Source: Pseudomonas fluorescens
Lineage (GTDB): Bacteria > Pseudomonadota > Gammaproteobacteria > Pseudomonadales > Pseudomonadaceae
Length of the DNA: 64,000 bases
Reading direction: 5' to 3'
Assembly (NCBI GenBank): GCA_902825215.1
Contig: LR782234.1
Span: 3,534,001 to 3,598,000 of the forward strand
Below, one piece after another: positions 43,266 through 51,981 of the stretch (its first letter is position 1; each line of letters opens with the position of its first letter). A program made the translations under genes and the position numbers. The notes beneath the pieces were generated by a model. That model saw nothing but the letters and a program-made list of their open reading frames with translations. It was not told the DNA's origin and made no database searches.

Positions 43266-44315
43266 ATGCTTGTCCACGCTTACGGTGCCCACGCCGGCGA
43301 CAAACCCCTTGAGCCGTTGCAGATCAAGCGCCGCGCGCCGGCTGCCCACGACGTACAGATCGACATCGCCTTCTGCGGCATCTGCCACTCCGACCTGCAT
43401 CAGGTGCGCGCCGAATGGGCCGGCACGCAATTCCCTTGCGTACCGGGCCATGAAATTGTCGGCCGGGTTGCGGCGGTGGGTGCGCATGTTGCGGACTTCA
43501 AGGTCGGCGATCTGGTCGGCGTCGGCTGCATCGTCGACAGCTGCAAACACTGCGACGACTGTGAAAGCGGTCTGGAAAACTACTGCGACGGCATGATCGG
43601 CACCTATAACTTCCCGACCCCGGACGAACCCGGCTGGACCCTCGGCGGCTATTCGCAAAACATCGTCGTGCACGAGCGCTATGTCCTGCGTATTCGTCAC
43701 CCCGAAGCGCAACTGGCGGCCGTCGCGCCACTGCTGTGCGCGGGCATCACCACCTACTCGCCGCTGCGCCACTGGAACGCCGGCCCGGGCAAGAAAGTCG
43801 GAGTGGTCGGCATCGGCGGGCTGGGGCACATGGGTATCAAACTGGCGCACGCGATGGGCGCGCATGTCGTCGCCTTCACCACTTCCGAATCCAAGCGCGA
43901 AGCGGCCAAAGCCCTCGGCGCCGATGAAGTGGTGGTGTCGCGCAACGCCGAAGAAATGGCTGCGCATGCCAAGAGCTTCGATTTGATCCTCAACACCGTC
44001 GCCGCGCCGCATGATCTCGATGCGTTTCTGGTTCTGCTCAAGCGTGACGGCGCCCTGACGCTGGTCGGCGCGCCCGCCTCGCCGCACCCCTCGCCCAATG
44101 TGTTCAATATGATCACCAAGCGCCGCACCATCGCCGGTTCGATGATCGGCGGGATTGCCGAGACTCAGGAAATGCTCGATTTCTGTGCCGAGCGCGGCAT
44201 CGTTTCGGACATCGAACTGATCGGTGCCGAACAGATCAACGACGCCTACGAACGCATGCTCAAGGGCGACGTGAAGTATCGCTTCGTGATCGACAACGCA
44301 ACCCTGGCCGGCTAA
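43266..44315 (+). CDS. NAD(P)-dependent zinc alcohol dehydrogenase, cinnamyl-alcohol/YahK type
   Basis: A 349-residue MDR. FCGICHSDLHQVRAEW and PGHEIVG give catalytic zinc ligands. The structural zinc site is C-x2-C-x2-C-x7-C in the CIVDSCKHCDDCESGLENYCD region. VGIGGLGHMGIKLAHAMG binds NADP. The gene family reduces aldehydes, including aromatic ones, with broad specificity. GGAGG precedes the ATG. It is a single gene; a role in aldehyde detoxification or hydroxybenzyl alcohol use is inference. Confidence 0.92.
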   Translation: MLVHAYGAHAGDKPLEPLQIKRRAPAAHDVQIDIAFCGICHSDLHQVRAEWAGTQFPCVPGHEIVGRVAAVGAHVADFKVGDLVGVGCIVDSCKHCDDCESGLENYCDGMIGTYNFPTPDEPGWTLGGYSQNIVVHERYVLRIRHPEAQLAAVAPLLCAGITTYSPLRHWNAGPGKKVGVVGIGGLGHMGIKLAHAMGAHVVAFTTSESKREAAKALGADEVVVSRNAEEMAAHAKSFDLILNTVAAPHDLDAFLVLLKRDGALTLVGAPASPHPSPNVFNMITKRRTIAGSMIGGIAETQEMLDFCAERGIVSDIELIGAEQINDAYERMLKGDVKYRFVIDNATLAG

Positions 44316-44458
44316 CCCCGCGCGCCCATCTCCAGCCTGGCGCTGGCGATGGGCGCAACGATTCTGTCGGCGCGATTTGACAGCTCAAGCGCGGCTCGCC
44401 AGAGTCGCACCCCTTTGCCTGCCGTCGAGCCGCAGGTTCGTGTTGAAAGGGGTGGCCG

Positions 44459-45154
44459 TTGAACGAACAGACATTGTCCCTGCGCCTTGAGCGTGTGGCT
44501 GCACACGTGCCGGTCGGGGCACGGCTGGCCGATATCGGCTCGGATCACGCTTATCTGCCGGTCGCCTTGCTGCGCCGGGGGCTGATCAGCGCAGCGGTGG
44601 CGGGCGAAGTCGCGTTGACACCGTTCCACGCGGCGCAACGTACGGTGCGTGAAAACGACCTGCAGGCACACATCAGCGTGCGTCGCGCCAACGGACTGGC
44701 GGCAATCAGCGCTGACGACGGCATCACCGCTCTCAGCGTCTGCGGCATGGGCGGCGAAACCATCCGCGACATCCTTGAAGCCGGCAAGGCCCACCTCAGC
44801 GGCAACGAACGCCTGATCCTGCAACCCAACGGCGGCGAACAACCCTTGCGCCAATGGCTGATGGACCACGGCTATCGCATCCTCAGCGAAGAAGTGCTGC
44901 ACGAAAACCGTTTCGACTACGAAATCATCGTGGCCGAGCGCGACGGCCCGGTGAGCTATACCGCTCAGCAACTGTACTTCGGCCCGCTGCAGATGCAGAC
45001 GCGCAGCCCGGCGTTCATCCGCAAATGGCAGCACCGGCTGCGCCTCAAGCACAAAACCCTGACCCGCCTCGCCCAGGCGCGGCAGACCGTACCGCAGGAA
45101 AAGCTTGAAGCCCTCGCGCAACAGACGCGCTGGATCGAGGAATTGCTCGCCTGA
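44459..45154 (+). CDS. trmK: tRNA (adenine(22)-N(1))-methyltransferase TrmK
   Basis: A 231-residue methyltransferase starting at TTG, with AGGGG about ten bases upstream. VGARLADIGSDHAYLPVALL is the SAM-binding block with the characteristic DIGSDHAYLP motif, and CGMGGETIRDIL and LQPNGGEQPLRQWL follow. The C-terminal coiled helix fits TrmK. It methylates A22 in tRNA with a purine there. It is a single gene; the start is uncertain, but the protein length is normal. Confidence 0.9.
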   Translation: MNEQTLSLRLERVAAHVPVGARLADIGSDHAYLPVALLRRGLISAAVAGEVALTPFHAAQRTVRENDLQAHISVRRANGLAAISADDGITALSVCGMGGETIRDILEAGKAHLSGNERLILQPNGGEQPLRQWLMDHGYRILSEEVLHENRFDYEIIVAERDGPVSYTAQQLYFGPLQMQTRSPAFIRKWQHRLRLKHKTLTRLAQARQTVPQEKLEALAQQTRWIEELLA

Positions 45155-45314
45155 AATCCTTCCCCCTCGAACCGTGATCAGCACGCTTTGATTAGATACA
45201 CCGCATCACAAATGATGTACCGCAAGCCCCATTTATCAATTCAACCCCGCCCCCTAAAGTTCACTCCAACAGCGGCCCTTCACTCCGACGGGCCAGCGAC
45301 TGGAGATAGCTCAC

Positions 45315-45530
45315 ATGCCTTTCATCAGCGTTCGTATCACCCGCGACGGCGTCACCCGCGAGCAGAAAGCCCAGGTCATCCAGGAAATCACCGAGACCAT
45401 GACCCGCGTGCTTCACAAGGACCCGCACCTGACCCACATCGTGATCGAAGAAGTCGACACCGATAACTGGGGCTACGCCGGCATCAGCACCACCGAGTAC
45501 CGCAAGCAACTGGCGGATTCGCAGTCATGA
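45315..45530 (+). CDS. 4-oxalocrotonate tautomerase family protein
   Basis: A 71-residue protein with Pro at position 2, which becomes the catalytic N-terminal base when Met is removed (MPFISVRITRDGVTREQK). HIVIEEVDTDNWGYAGIST follows the family. It tautomerises keto-enol substrates, but the natural substrate is unknown. GGAG is nine bases before the ATG. Its stop overlaps the ATG of the DsbA-like gene (ATGA). Confidence 0.92.
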   Translation: MPFISVRITRDGVTREQKAQVIQEITETMTRVLHKDPHLTHIVIEEVDTDNWGYAGISTTEYRKQLADSQS

Positions 45531-46183
45531 GCCGCACGGTAAAAATCGACTTCGTCTCGGATGTTGTCTGCCCCTGGTGCGCCCTCGGCGCCACCGCGCT
45601 GGAACAGGCGATCAGCAATCTGGCCGGTGAAGTCCAGGTGCAGCTGACCTACAAACCGTTCGAGCTGAACCCGGACATGCCCGCCGAAGGCGAGCACGCC
45701 ATCGCCCACATGATGCGCAAATACGGGCGCAGCGCCGAACAAGTGGCAGATCGCAACGCGATGATCATCGAGCGCGGCGCGCAGATCGGTTTTCACTTCG
45801 ACCTGGAAAAACGCAGCCACTTTCACAACACCTTCGATGCCCATCGCCTGCTGTTCTGGGCCGCAACACAGGGGCTGCAACGCCAACTGAAGCAAGCGCT
45901 GCTCAAGGCTTATTTCAGCGACGGCCAGAACCCCAATGACCACGCCACGCTGGTCACTCTGGCCGGCGCCGTCGGCCTCGACAGCCAGCAAGCGCAGGCT
46001 GTGCTGGCGAACGGAGAATTCGCCACGGAGGTGCGTGAACTCGAACGGTTTTACCAGCAGCGCGGCATCGACTCGGTTCCGGCCATGGTCATCGACGACC
46101 AACAGCTGATCGCCGGTTCGCAGTCCGTCGCTTATTACGAGCAAGCGTTACGCCAGGCCGCGCAGGTTCCGGCGCACGCCTGA
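45527..46183 (+). CDS. DsbA family oxidoreductase (FrnE-like)
   Basis: A 218-residue thioredoxin-fold protein with an active-site CPWC at residues 15-18 (VVCPWCALG) and the cis-Pro region FYQQRGIDSVPAMVIDD. It has no signal peptide, so it is cytosolic, like FrnE, which catalyses disulfide isomerisation or polyketide-related redox steps. It overlaps the tautomerase gene by four bases and precedes an SDR by 52 bases, so a small redox operon is likely. Confidence 0.9.
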   Translation: MSRTVKIDFVSDVVCPWCALGATALEQAISNLAGEVQVQLTYKPFELNPDMPAEGEHAIAHMMRKYGRSAEQVADRNAMIIERGAQIGFHFDLEKRSHFHNTFDAHRLLFWAATQGLQRQLKQALLKAYFSDGQNPNDHATLVTLAGAVGLDSQQAQAVLANGEFATEVRELERFYQQRGIDSVPAMVIDDQQLIAGSQSVAYYEQALRQAAQVPAHA

Positions 46184-46235
46184 GATTTTTTGCCAGTCGT
46201 TATTCAACCCATTCAGATTGCATAGAGGAAACATC

Positions 46236-46946
46236 ATGAACACGTCCAACAAAGTTGTAGTGATCACCGGCGCCTCGCAGGGCATTGGCGCAGGTCTGGT
46301 CAAAAGTTTCCGCGAGCGCGGATACAAAGTGGTCGCGACCTCGCGTTCGATCCAGCCTTCGACAGACCCGGACATTCTCGCCGTCGCCGGTGACATCGCC
46401 GACCCGCAAACCGCCGAGCGGGTAATCCGCGAAGGCGTCGCCCGCTTCGGCCGGATCGACACGCTGGTCAACAACGCCGGGATCTTCGTCGCCAAACCGT
46501 TCACCGAATACAGCCACGCCGACTACGCCCAGGTCGTGGCGACCAACATGAGCGGCTTCTTCTACATCTCGCAGCTGGCGGTTGCCGAAATGGAGAAAAA
46601 TGCCAGCGGTCACATCGTCAGTGTCACCACCAGCCTGGTCGATCATGCGATTGACGGCGTGCCGTCGGTCCTCGCTTCGCTGACCAAGGGTGGCATCAAC
46701 GCGGCGACCAAATCCCTGGCCATCGAGTACGCCAAACGCGGCATTCGGGTCAACGCGGTGTCGCCTGGCATCATCAAAACGCCGATGCACGGCGAAGAGA
46801 CCCACGCCGCACTCGGCAGCCTGCACCCGATGGGCCACATGGGCGAGATCGATGACATCGTCCAGGCGATCCTGTACCTCGACACGGCGAACTTCGTCAC
46901 CGGCGAAATCCTCCACGTCGACGGCGGCCAAAGCGCTGGCCACTGA
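46236..46946 (+). CDS. SDR family oxidoreductase
   Basis: A 236-residue SDR. KVVVITGASQGIGAGLVKSF is the cofactor motif, NNAG follows near residue 80, and the catalytic block has Ser in VTTSLVDH; at the usual YxxxK place the sequence reads VLASLTKGG, with no Tyr visible. GAGGAAACATC precedes the ATG at 46236. It follows the DsbA-like gene and is followed 66 bases later by a LysR gene. The missing Tyr would weaken the dehydrogenase assignment. Confidence 0.83.
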   Translation: MNTSNKVVVITGASQGIGAGLVKSFRERGYKVVATSRSIQPSTDPDILAVAGDIADPQTAERVIREGVARFGRIDTLVNNAGIFVAKPFTEYSHADYAQVVATNMSGFFYISQLAVAEMEKNASGHIVSVTTSLVDHAIDGVPSVLASLTKGGINAATKSLAIEYAKRGIRVNAVSPGIIKTPMHGEETHAALGSLHPMGHMGEIDDIVQAILYLDTANFVTGEILHVDGGQSAGH

Positions 46947-47012
46947 TCGCGCCCCGCTGCGCCGCCGGTGTGTACCGGCGGTGCCGCTTCGTGAGATAAC
47001 ACCGAGGGTCAC

Positions 47013-47963
47013 ATGTCAGGCAAACCTCGGTGTCCCCACATGAAGCGCCATTTTGATGACCTGCAACTGGGCAGTATCGAACTGTTCTGCCTCGCCGCCG
47101 AGGCCGGCAGTTTCACCGCTGCTGCGCAACTGGCCGGGGTCACCCCCGCCGCTGTCAGCCGGTCGATTCTGCGTCTGGAACAACGCCTGGGCTCACGCCT
47201 GTTTGCCCGCACCACACGGAGCATTCGCCTGACCGAGGCCGGGCGAAACTTCTTCCTTCAGTGCAGCCAGGCCCTGACCCAACTGGTCGAGGCGCAGCAG
47301 GAAGTGATGGGCGCGCAGACCACACCGTCGGGCTTGTTGCGCATCAGTCTGCCGACCACCTACGGTCATCACCGCATCCTGCCGCTGCTGCCGAAATTCC
47401 GCGCGCTGTATCCGCAGGTCAGCGTCGATATCCACTTGGGCAACCGCAACATCGACTTCGTCGGCGAAGGCTACGACCTCGCTATCCGCGTCCGCGCCCA
47501 GCCCGATTCGAGCATGATCGCGCGCCTGCTCGAAGACGCGAAACTGGTGGTGGTGGCCTCCCCTGACTACCTGCAGAAGGCCGGCACACCGCAAACACTT
47601 GAAGACCTGGTGCAACACGACTGCATTCAGTTCGAGCTGCCAAGCAGCGGTCGGCGCATCTCCTGGCTGTTCCAGGAAAACGGTGAGGACCGCGAAGTCA
47701 TGTCCGATGGCGGCTATTCTTGTTCCGACGACGTACTCGGCGGCGTGACCCTGGCCAAGCACGGCGCCGGGGTGTTTCAGACGTATAAATTCATCGTCGA
47801 AAAAGAGCTGGCCGACGGCAGCCTGATCGAGGTGTTGCAGCCTTACGCCGGACGCTCACGGCCTTACACCCTGCTCTACCCGCACGGCCGTTATGTGCCG
47901 CAGCGGGTGCGCGCGTTTGTGGATTTTCTGTTGCAGTATCGCCAAGAGTGGGCGAGCGACTAG
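47013..47963 (+). CDS. LysR family transcriptional regulator
   Basis: A 316-residue regulator of the CrgA/PA2206-like branch. SIELFCLAAEAGSFTAAAQLAGVTPAAVSRSILRLEQRLG is the helix-turn-helix, and the effector domain has FQTYKFIVEKELADGSL. The ATG at 47013 has GAGGG five bases upstream, better than the second ATG at 47040. It is downstream of, and on the same strand as, the tautomerase/DsbA/SDR genes, rather than divergent. Confidence 0.9.
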   Translation: MSGKPRCPHMKRHFDDLQLGSIELFCLAAEAGSFTAAAQLAGVTPAAVSRSILRLEQRLGSRLFARTTRSIRLTEAGRNFFLQCSQALTQLVEAQQEVMGAQTTPSGLLRISLPTTYGHHRILPLLPKFRALYPQVSVDIHLGNRNIDFVGEGYDLAIRVRAQPDSSMIARLLEDAKLVVVASPDYLQKAGTPQTLEDLVQHDCIQFELPSSGRRISWLFQENGEDREVMSDGGYSCSDDVLGGVTLAKHGAGVFQTYKFIVEKELADGSLIEVLQPYAGRSRPYTLLYPHGRYVPQRVRAFVDFLLQYRQEWASD

Positions 47964-47994
47964 GCCGGCGAATTGAATGGATTCAGCTTGCAGA

Positions 47995-48690
47995 TCAGGC
48001 CGCCCCCGGTCCGATCAACATGCTTTCAATCTCGGCGCCCGGCATCATTTGTTGCAGGCCTTCGATGAGTTTGTCGCCGGCTTCGGTCAGTGCTTCCAGC
48101 GGCATCTCGGGCAGGCTTTCGAGGATGAACCACATCTGCTGCGCGTGGGCGTCGAGGCGGGTTCTGACGCCCTGGCGCCAGTTCCAGCGGCGGCAGGTCA
48201 CGCCTAGGTCGTCGCGCCAGACCACTTCGCCGGCGTCGGGAAATTCATGGGCCGGGGCGCCCTCCTTCATGGTGTCGAACGGCTCGCTGCCGTCGGCCAC
48301 CACCAGACGCGGCGCGCCGACGTAGGCCTGGGCGTTTTCGCCGCCGACCGGGATCGCGTAGGCCAGGCTGATGGCGTTGTACAGATCAACCACCGGATCG
48401 ATGCTCGGCAGGCTGCCGTCGCGCAGCACGCGTTTGCGCAGGGCTTCGGCCGAGCACGGCGTACGTTGCGGCTTGGCGCCGAAACGGCGGAACACCTCGG
48501 CCCACGCCTGCAAATGCGCCGCCGCCCAGTGCGGACCGCCCGCCGTCACCGTCTGACAGGCGTTGGCCAGCGCTTCGCCGGCAATCAGCGGGCGGGTAAT
48601 CGGCGCCGCTTGCACGACAATACTCAACGCTCTGAAGCCCGGCGCCAGTTGCGCAACAGCCGGATCGATTGACGGCACGACAGACAGCAT
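47995..48690 (-). CDS. B3/B4 domain (tRNA-binding-like) protein
   Basis: A 231-residue stand-alone B3/B4 domain, the editing module of phenylalanyl-tRNA synthetase beta subunit. RFGAKPQRTPCSAEALRKRVLRDGSLPSIDPVVDLYNAISLAYAIPVGGE is the family core. It may hydrolyse mischarged tRNA or act on a modified amino acid; its role is not established. The ATG has GGGGAT upstream. It is divergent from the XRE-cupin gene, only 45 bases away, so the two share a promoter region. Confidence 0.9.
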   Translation of the reverse strand: MLSVVPSIDPAVAQLAPGFRALSIVVQAAPITRPLIAGEALANACQTVTAGGPHWAAAHLQAWAEVFRRFGAKPQRTPCSAEALRKRVLRDGSLPSIDPVVDLYNAISLAYAIPVGGENAQAYVGAPRLVVADGSEPFDTMKEGAPAHEFPDAGEVVWRDDLGVTCRRWNWRQGVRTRLDAHAQQMWFILESLPEMPLEALTEAGDKLIEGLQQMMPGAEIESMLIGPGAA

Positions 48691-48735
48691 CCCAGAATCC
48701 CCTTAAATCTGAATTTCAACCGATGCTAGCGACCA

Positions 48736-49350
48736 ATGACCAAAAAAGTCAATATATCGACCGAGGCCGGCGCCGACGTGCAGAGCGTGAGCGAAGCGGT
48801 AGCACGCACCCTCAAGCATGCCCGCAAACAACAGAACATGACCCTCGACGAACTGTCGCGCCGCGCCGGCGTAAGCAAGGGCATGGTAGTCGAAATCGAG
48901 AAATGCGCGGCCAACCCGAGCATCGCCATTCTGTGCAAGATCGCCGCCGCGCTGGGGCTTTCCGTGGCGGACTTCGTCAATGTCGCCGACACGCCCGCGG
49001 CGCACCTGATCGACAGTCAGGACATTCCCACGCTCTGGCACGGTGAGCTGGGCGGCTCGGCACGCTTGCTGGCCGGCACCAGCGGGCCGAACATGCTTGA
49101 ATTGTGGCGCTGGGAAGTTTTTCCGGGTGAAAGCTACAGCTCCCCCGGCCACCCGCAAGGCACCACCGAACTGTTTCACGTCGAGAAAGGCACGCTGCGG
49201 CTCAAGGTTGGCGAGACTGAACTGATCATCGGCCCGGGCTGCTCGGCGGTGGCCAGGACCGATGTGCCGCATGAATATGCCAATCAGGGGAAATCGAAGC
49301 TGGTGTTTACGATGTCGGTGACGGAGATTCATCAGGCGGTTCGACTGTGA
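48736..49350 (+). CDS. XRE family regulator with cupin domain
   Basis: A 204-residue protein. Helix-turn-helix LKHARKQQNMTLDELSRRAGVSKGMVVEIEKCAANPSIAILCKIAAALG lies at residues 25-75, and a cupin_2 domain at about 120-195 (HPQGTTELFHVEKGTLRLKVGE). Such regulators respond to small metabolites bound in the cupin. It is divergent from the B3/B4 gene and is its probable regulator. No good ribosome site is visible before the ATG. Confidence 0.92.
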   Translation: MTKKVNISTEAGADVQSVSEAVARTLKHARKQQNMTLDELSRRAGVSKGMVVEIEKCAANPSIAILCKIAAALGLSVADFVNVADTPAAHLIDSQDIPTLWHGELGGSARLLAGTSGPNMLELWRWEVFPGESYSSPGHPQGTTELFHVEKGTLRLKVGETELIIGPGCSAVARTDVPHEYANQGKSKLVFTMSVTEIHQAVRL

Positions 49351-49366
49351 GTCATCTATCTGACGC

Positions 49367-49475
49367 TGATCGTTCCCATGCTCCTGCGTGGGAATGCCTC
49401 TTGTGACGCTCTGCGTCACGCTTTGGACGCGGAGCGTTCGGGGCTGCATTCCCACGCGGAGCGTGGGAACGATCA
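49367..49475. repeat. Nested palindrome element, copy 2
   Basis: A 109-base element with outer inverted arms (TGATCGTTCCCA... and its inverse), enclosing the palindrome GTGACGCTCTGCGTCAC and a GGACGC...GCGTTC hairpin, then GGGGCTGCATTCCCACGC. It is the same element as at 37005-37109 and 60907-61015. Copies 2 and 3 are both 109 bases. Confidence 0.88.
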
Positions 49476-49483
49476 TCAATCTG

Positions 49484-49684
49484 TTATTGCGGCTTGGGAT
49501 GTTCATGCGAAACCGAGTTCGTCGCGTCGACATCCGCCATGTCTTCATCAACCGGCGCTTCGTCATCGGCCGGCAACGGCACCTCGGGATTTTTGCGCGG
49601 GGAGTCGTGCCCGGCCTCGTTGTCCGCCGTGCGTGTTGCGCCTTGCTGCGACTGGTTGCCCGGTGCGTTTTCGTCAATGTCCAT
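49484..49684 (-). CDS. Acidic, probably disordered small protein
   Basis: A 66-residue protein, strongly acidic and polar (MDIDENAPGNQSQQG, PADDEAPVDEDMADVD), no helix or domain recognised. GGAGAGC lies eight bases before the ATG, a good ribosome site. It resembles in composition the gene at 41818-42057. Function unknown. Confidence 0.6.
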   Translation of the reverse strand: MDIDENAPGNQSQQGATRTADNEAGHDSPRKNPEVPLPADDEAPVDEDMADVDATNSVSHEHPKPQ

Positions 49685-49858
49685 GTCTGCTCTCCGTTAA
49701 AATTCACAGTGGGTAAAACTGAGAAAAGCCTCGGCCGGGCAAGTGCCCGATGCTGGACGAACGGTGCGTTGCCCGGCCGGTAGCCGTTCGCTCAGTTTGA
49801 TGGAACCGCTGTTTGCTGCGGATTTTCCAACGCACAACCCACCACGGAGAATCCGCGC

Positions 49859-51160
49859 ATGGACACTCTGGTCTCGATCCTCAAGGAATACGCCGAACCG
49901 CTGCCGGACGTTGGCAGCGACGCCTTTGCCGACCTGTTCGACCGCTACGCCGATGCCCAGGTGGTGCTGATCGGTGAAGCCAGCCACGGCACTCACGAAT
50001 TCTACGAGGCACGCGCGGCGATCACCCGGCATCTGATTGCCCATCATGGTTTCACCATTGTCGCGGTCGAGGCTGACTGGCCGGACGCCGATCAGATTGA
50101 TCGCTGCGTGCGCGGCCGGAGCAAAGGGGCGTGGCACGATGCGGCGTTTGCGCGCTTCCCGACGTGGATGTGGCGCAACACCGACGTGCAGGCGTTTACC
50201 CGCTGGTTGCAGCAATACAACCAGGCGCAGCCAGCCGAGCAGCGCGTGGAATTTCGCGGACTCGACGTGTACAGCCTGCGCAGTTCGATTCGCGAGGTGC
50301 TGGGCTATCTGCAAGACACCGACCCGGCCATGGCCCGTGAAGCACAGCAGCGCTACGCCTGCCTGAATCCCTGGCACGATGACCCGGCGCTCTACGGACA
50401 TTTCACTGAAGTCGGCGGCATGGCCACTTGCGAACGCGCCGTACTCGAGCAACTTCAGGCCCTGTTGAGCGAACGTCTGAGCCTGATGGAAAACGACGGC
50501 GAAGCGCTGTTCAACGCCACCCAGAACGCCCGCGTCGTGCGCGCTGCCGAACAATATTATCGAGCGATGTATCGCGGCAGCCGCGAGTCGTGGAACCTGC
50601 GTGACCGGCACATGTTCGAGACCCTGCAGGCGTTGCGCTCGCGCCAGGCGCGCGAGGCGAAGGTGATCGTCTGGGCGCACAATTCGCACATCGGCGATGC
50701 CCGCGCCACGCAAATGGGCGACAGCGGCCAACTGACCCTTGGCCAGCTGTGCCGGGAAGCTTTCGACGCAGCTGCAGTGCTTATCGGCATGGGCACCGAT
50801 CAGGGCAGCGTGGCAGCTGCCGACGACTGGGACGCGCCGATGCAGATCAAAACCGTCCTTCCGGCGCTGCCGCGCAGTTGGGAGCGCGCCTGTGTCGAGG
50901 CCGGTTGCCCGATGGCGTTATTTGACTGGCGCGCGGCGGATCGCGCCGAGTTGCGCGAAGCCCTCACGCGGCGCCTGCTGGAACGCGCGATCGGGGTGAT
51001 CTACCGGCCACAGACCGAACGGCAAAGCCACTACTTCGACGCCACCCTCAGCGAGCAATTCGATGCGTATTTATGGTTCGCGCAGACCACGGCGATTACA
51101 CCACTGTCGAGCCCGGACTCATCGAGTCATGAAGAGGACACGTTTCCGTTCGGGGTGTGA
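49859..51160 (+). CDS. Erythromycin esterase family protein
   Basis: A 433-residue protein of the erythromycin-esterase-like superfamily. VVLIGEASHGTHEFYEARAAITRHLI near residue 37 contains the conserved Gly-Glu-x-x-His catalytic motif, and VIVWAHNSHIGDARATQMGD near residue 265 the second His region. Members in non-resistant bacteria have unknown substrates, so macrolide resistance should not be assumed. A GGAGAAT site precedes the ATG. It is a single gene. Confidence 0.9.
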   Translation: MDTLVSILKEYAEPLPDVGSDAFADLFDRYADAQVVLIGEASHGTHEFYEARAAITRHLIAHHGFTIVAVEADWPDADQIDRCVRGRSKGAWHDAAFARFPTWMWRNTDVQAFTRWLQQYNQAQPAEQRVEFRGLDVYSLRSSIREVLGYLQDTDPAMAREAQQRYACLNPWHDDPALYGHFTEVGGMATCERAVLEQLQALLSERLSLMENDGEALFNATQNARVVRAAEQYYRAMYRGSRESWNLRDRHMFETLQALRSRQAREAKVIVWAHNSHIGDARATQMGDSGQLTLGQLCREAFDAAAVLIGMGTDQGSVAAADDWDAPMQIKTVLPALPRSWERACVEAGCPMALFDWRAADRAELREALTRRLLERAIGVIYRPQTERQSHYFDATLSEQFDAYLWFAQTTAITPLSSPDSSSHEEDTFPFGV

Positions 51161-51356
51161 ACGGTATCGGTAGATACAATGTAAAAAGCGAGTGGCGAGT
51201 GGCTTGCCAGAGAGTCGTTTGTACGACTTTTTACCAATTTTGTCCTATCCCTGGGCAAATGCCGAAAGCTCTCGCCGCAACCTCCGTTGCGTCCTACAGC
51301 CAGCCTGAATGGATAGTTCTATGGTGAAGGCCTTGTTCAAATACAGGGGTGAACTG

Positions 51357-51587
51357 ATGATCATCGTTGCGCTGGCCGAAGCTAAAAACAATCTATCGAA
51401 ACTCGTCGATGCTGCCGCTGCCGGACAAGTCATCACGATTGCCAAGCATGGCCGGGCGATGGCTCGCCTTGTACCAGCAGGAAAACCGAGCGCACAGCGT
51501 ATCGGCGCCATGAAGGGGAAACTGGTATTACCTGAGGATTTCGACTCACCATTGCCCGATGGCATGCTGGGCTGTGAAGGATCTTGA
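51357..51587 (+). CDS. Orphan Phd/YefM (VapB-type) antitoxin
   Basis: A 76-residue protein. MIIVALAEAKNNLSKLVDAAAAGQVITIAKHGRAMARLVPA is the Phd/YefM DNA-binding domain, and MKGKLVLPEDFDSPLPDGMLG the tail that normally binds a VapC toxin. AGGGG lies before the ATG at 51357. The C-terminus (GCEGS) is shorter and different from the usual family ending, and no VapC/PIN-domain ORF follows. It lies in DNA more AT-rich than the flanks. It is probably a remnant of a toxin-antitoxin pair, or a solitary regulator. Confidence 0.75.
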   Translation: MIIVALAEAKNNLSKLVDAAAAGQVITIAKHGRAMARLVPAGKPSAQRIGAMKGKLVLPEDFDSPLPDGMLGCEGS

Positions 51588-51626
51588 GTTGAAGCATGAA
51601 ACGAGAGGTTTATGTGATGGGGTCGA

Positions 51627-51878
51627 GTGGTGGAAAGTGTTGCGAGTGAGGTTCGCCAATTGGCTAAAAAACATCGAGTAACCGCAGAGCGTGACGGCCT
51701 AAGCCGCATGGCAGTCACCATCACGCAGCTGGCAGGTGATACCGTCGAACTCGACAGCATTGAGCAGTTGCTCGTCAATCTTAAACGCAGAGGTGTTCTC
51801 AACAAAGCGCAAATCATGGCGATGCAGGGACGTTATCTGAAGGAAAAAAGGCGTTTCAAAAAGCAGCTCAGCGCATGA
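51627..51878 (+). CDS. Small ORF of unknown function
   Basis: An 83-residue basic ORF starting at GTG, with GGGG about five bases upstream. It is predicted to be mostly helical (MVESVASEVRQLAKKHRVTAE, then LNKAQIMAMQGRYLKEKRRFKK), with no recognised domain. It starts 39 bases after the antitoxin and ends before a terminator. Composition is similar to the antitoxin gene and poorer in GC than the neighbourhood. It may be a second remnant of an acquired module, or a genuine small gene. Confidence 0.45.
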   Translation: MVESVASEVRQLAKKHRVTAERDGLSRMAVTITQLAGDTVELDSIEQLLVNLKRRGVLNKAQIMAMQGRYLKEKRRFKKQLSA

Positions 51879-51939
51879 CATTCGATCCGTTGGCGATTTC
51901 GAGACTGATGGCATCTTCAAAACTCGCTCAAACTCAAAA

Positions 51940-51962
51940 AAGCCCGCTTTCAAAGCGGGCTT
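51940..51962. terminator. Bidirectional rho-independent terminator
   Basis: AAGCCCGCTTT (51940-51950) and AAAGCGGGCTT (51952-51962) form an 11-base-pair stem with a one-base centre, flanked by A-runs on the left and T-runs on the right. It lies between the plus-strand small ORF and the minus-strand ycaC, serving both. Confidence 0.9.
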
Positions 51963-51981
51963 TGTTGTGCAGCGATACCGA

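Noticed and set aside
44312..45184. 290-codon open frame on the minus strand
   Set aside because: Antisense to trmK, which has the DIGSDHAYLP motif.
49859..51160. Macrolide resistance gene
   Set aside because: The erythromycin esterase fold is present, but chromosomal members in Pseudomonas have unknown substrates, so resistance is not claimed.
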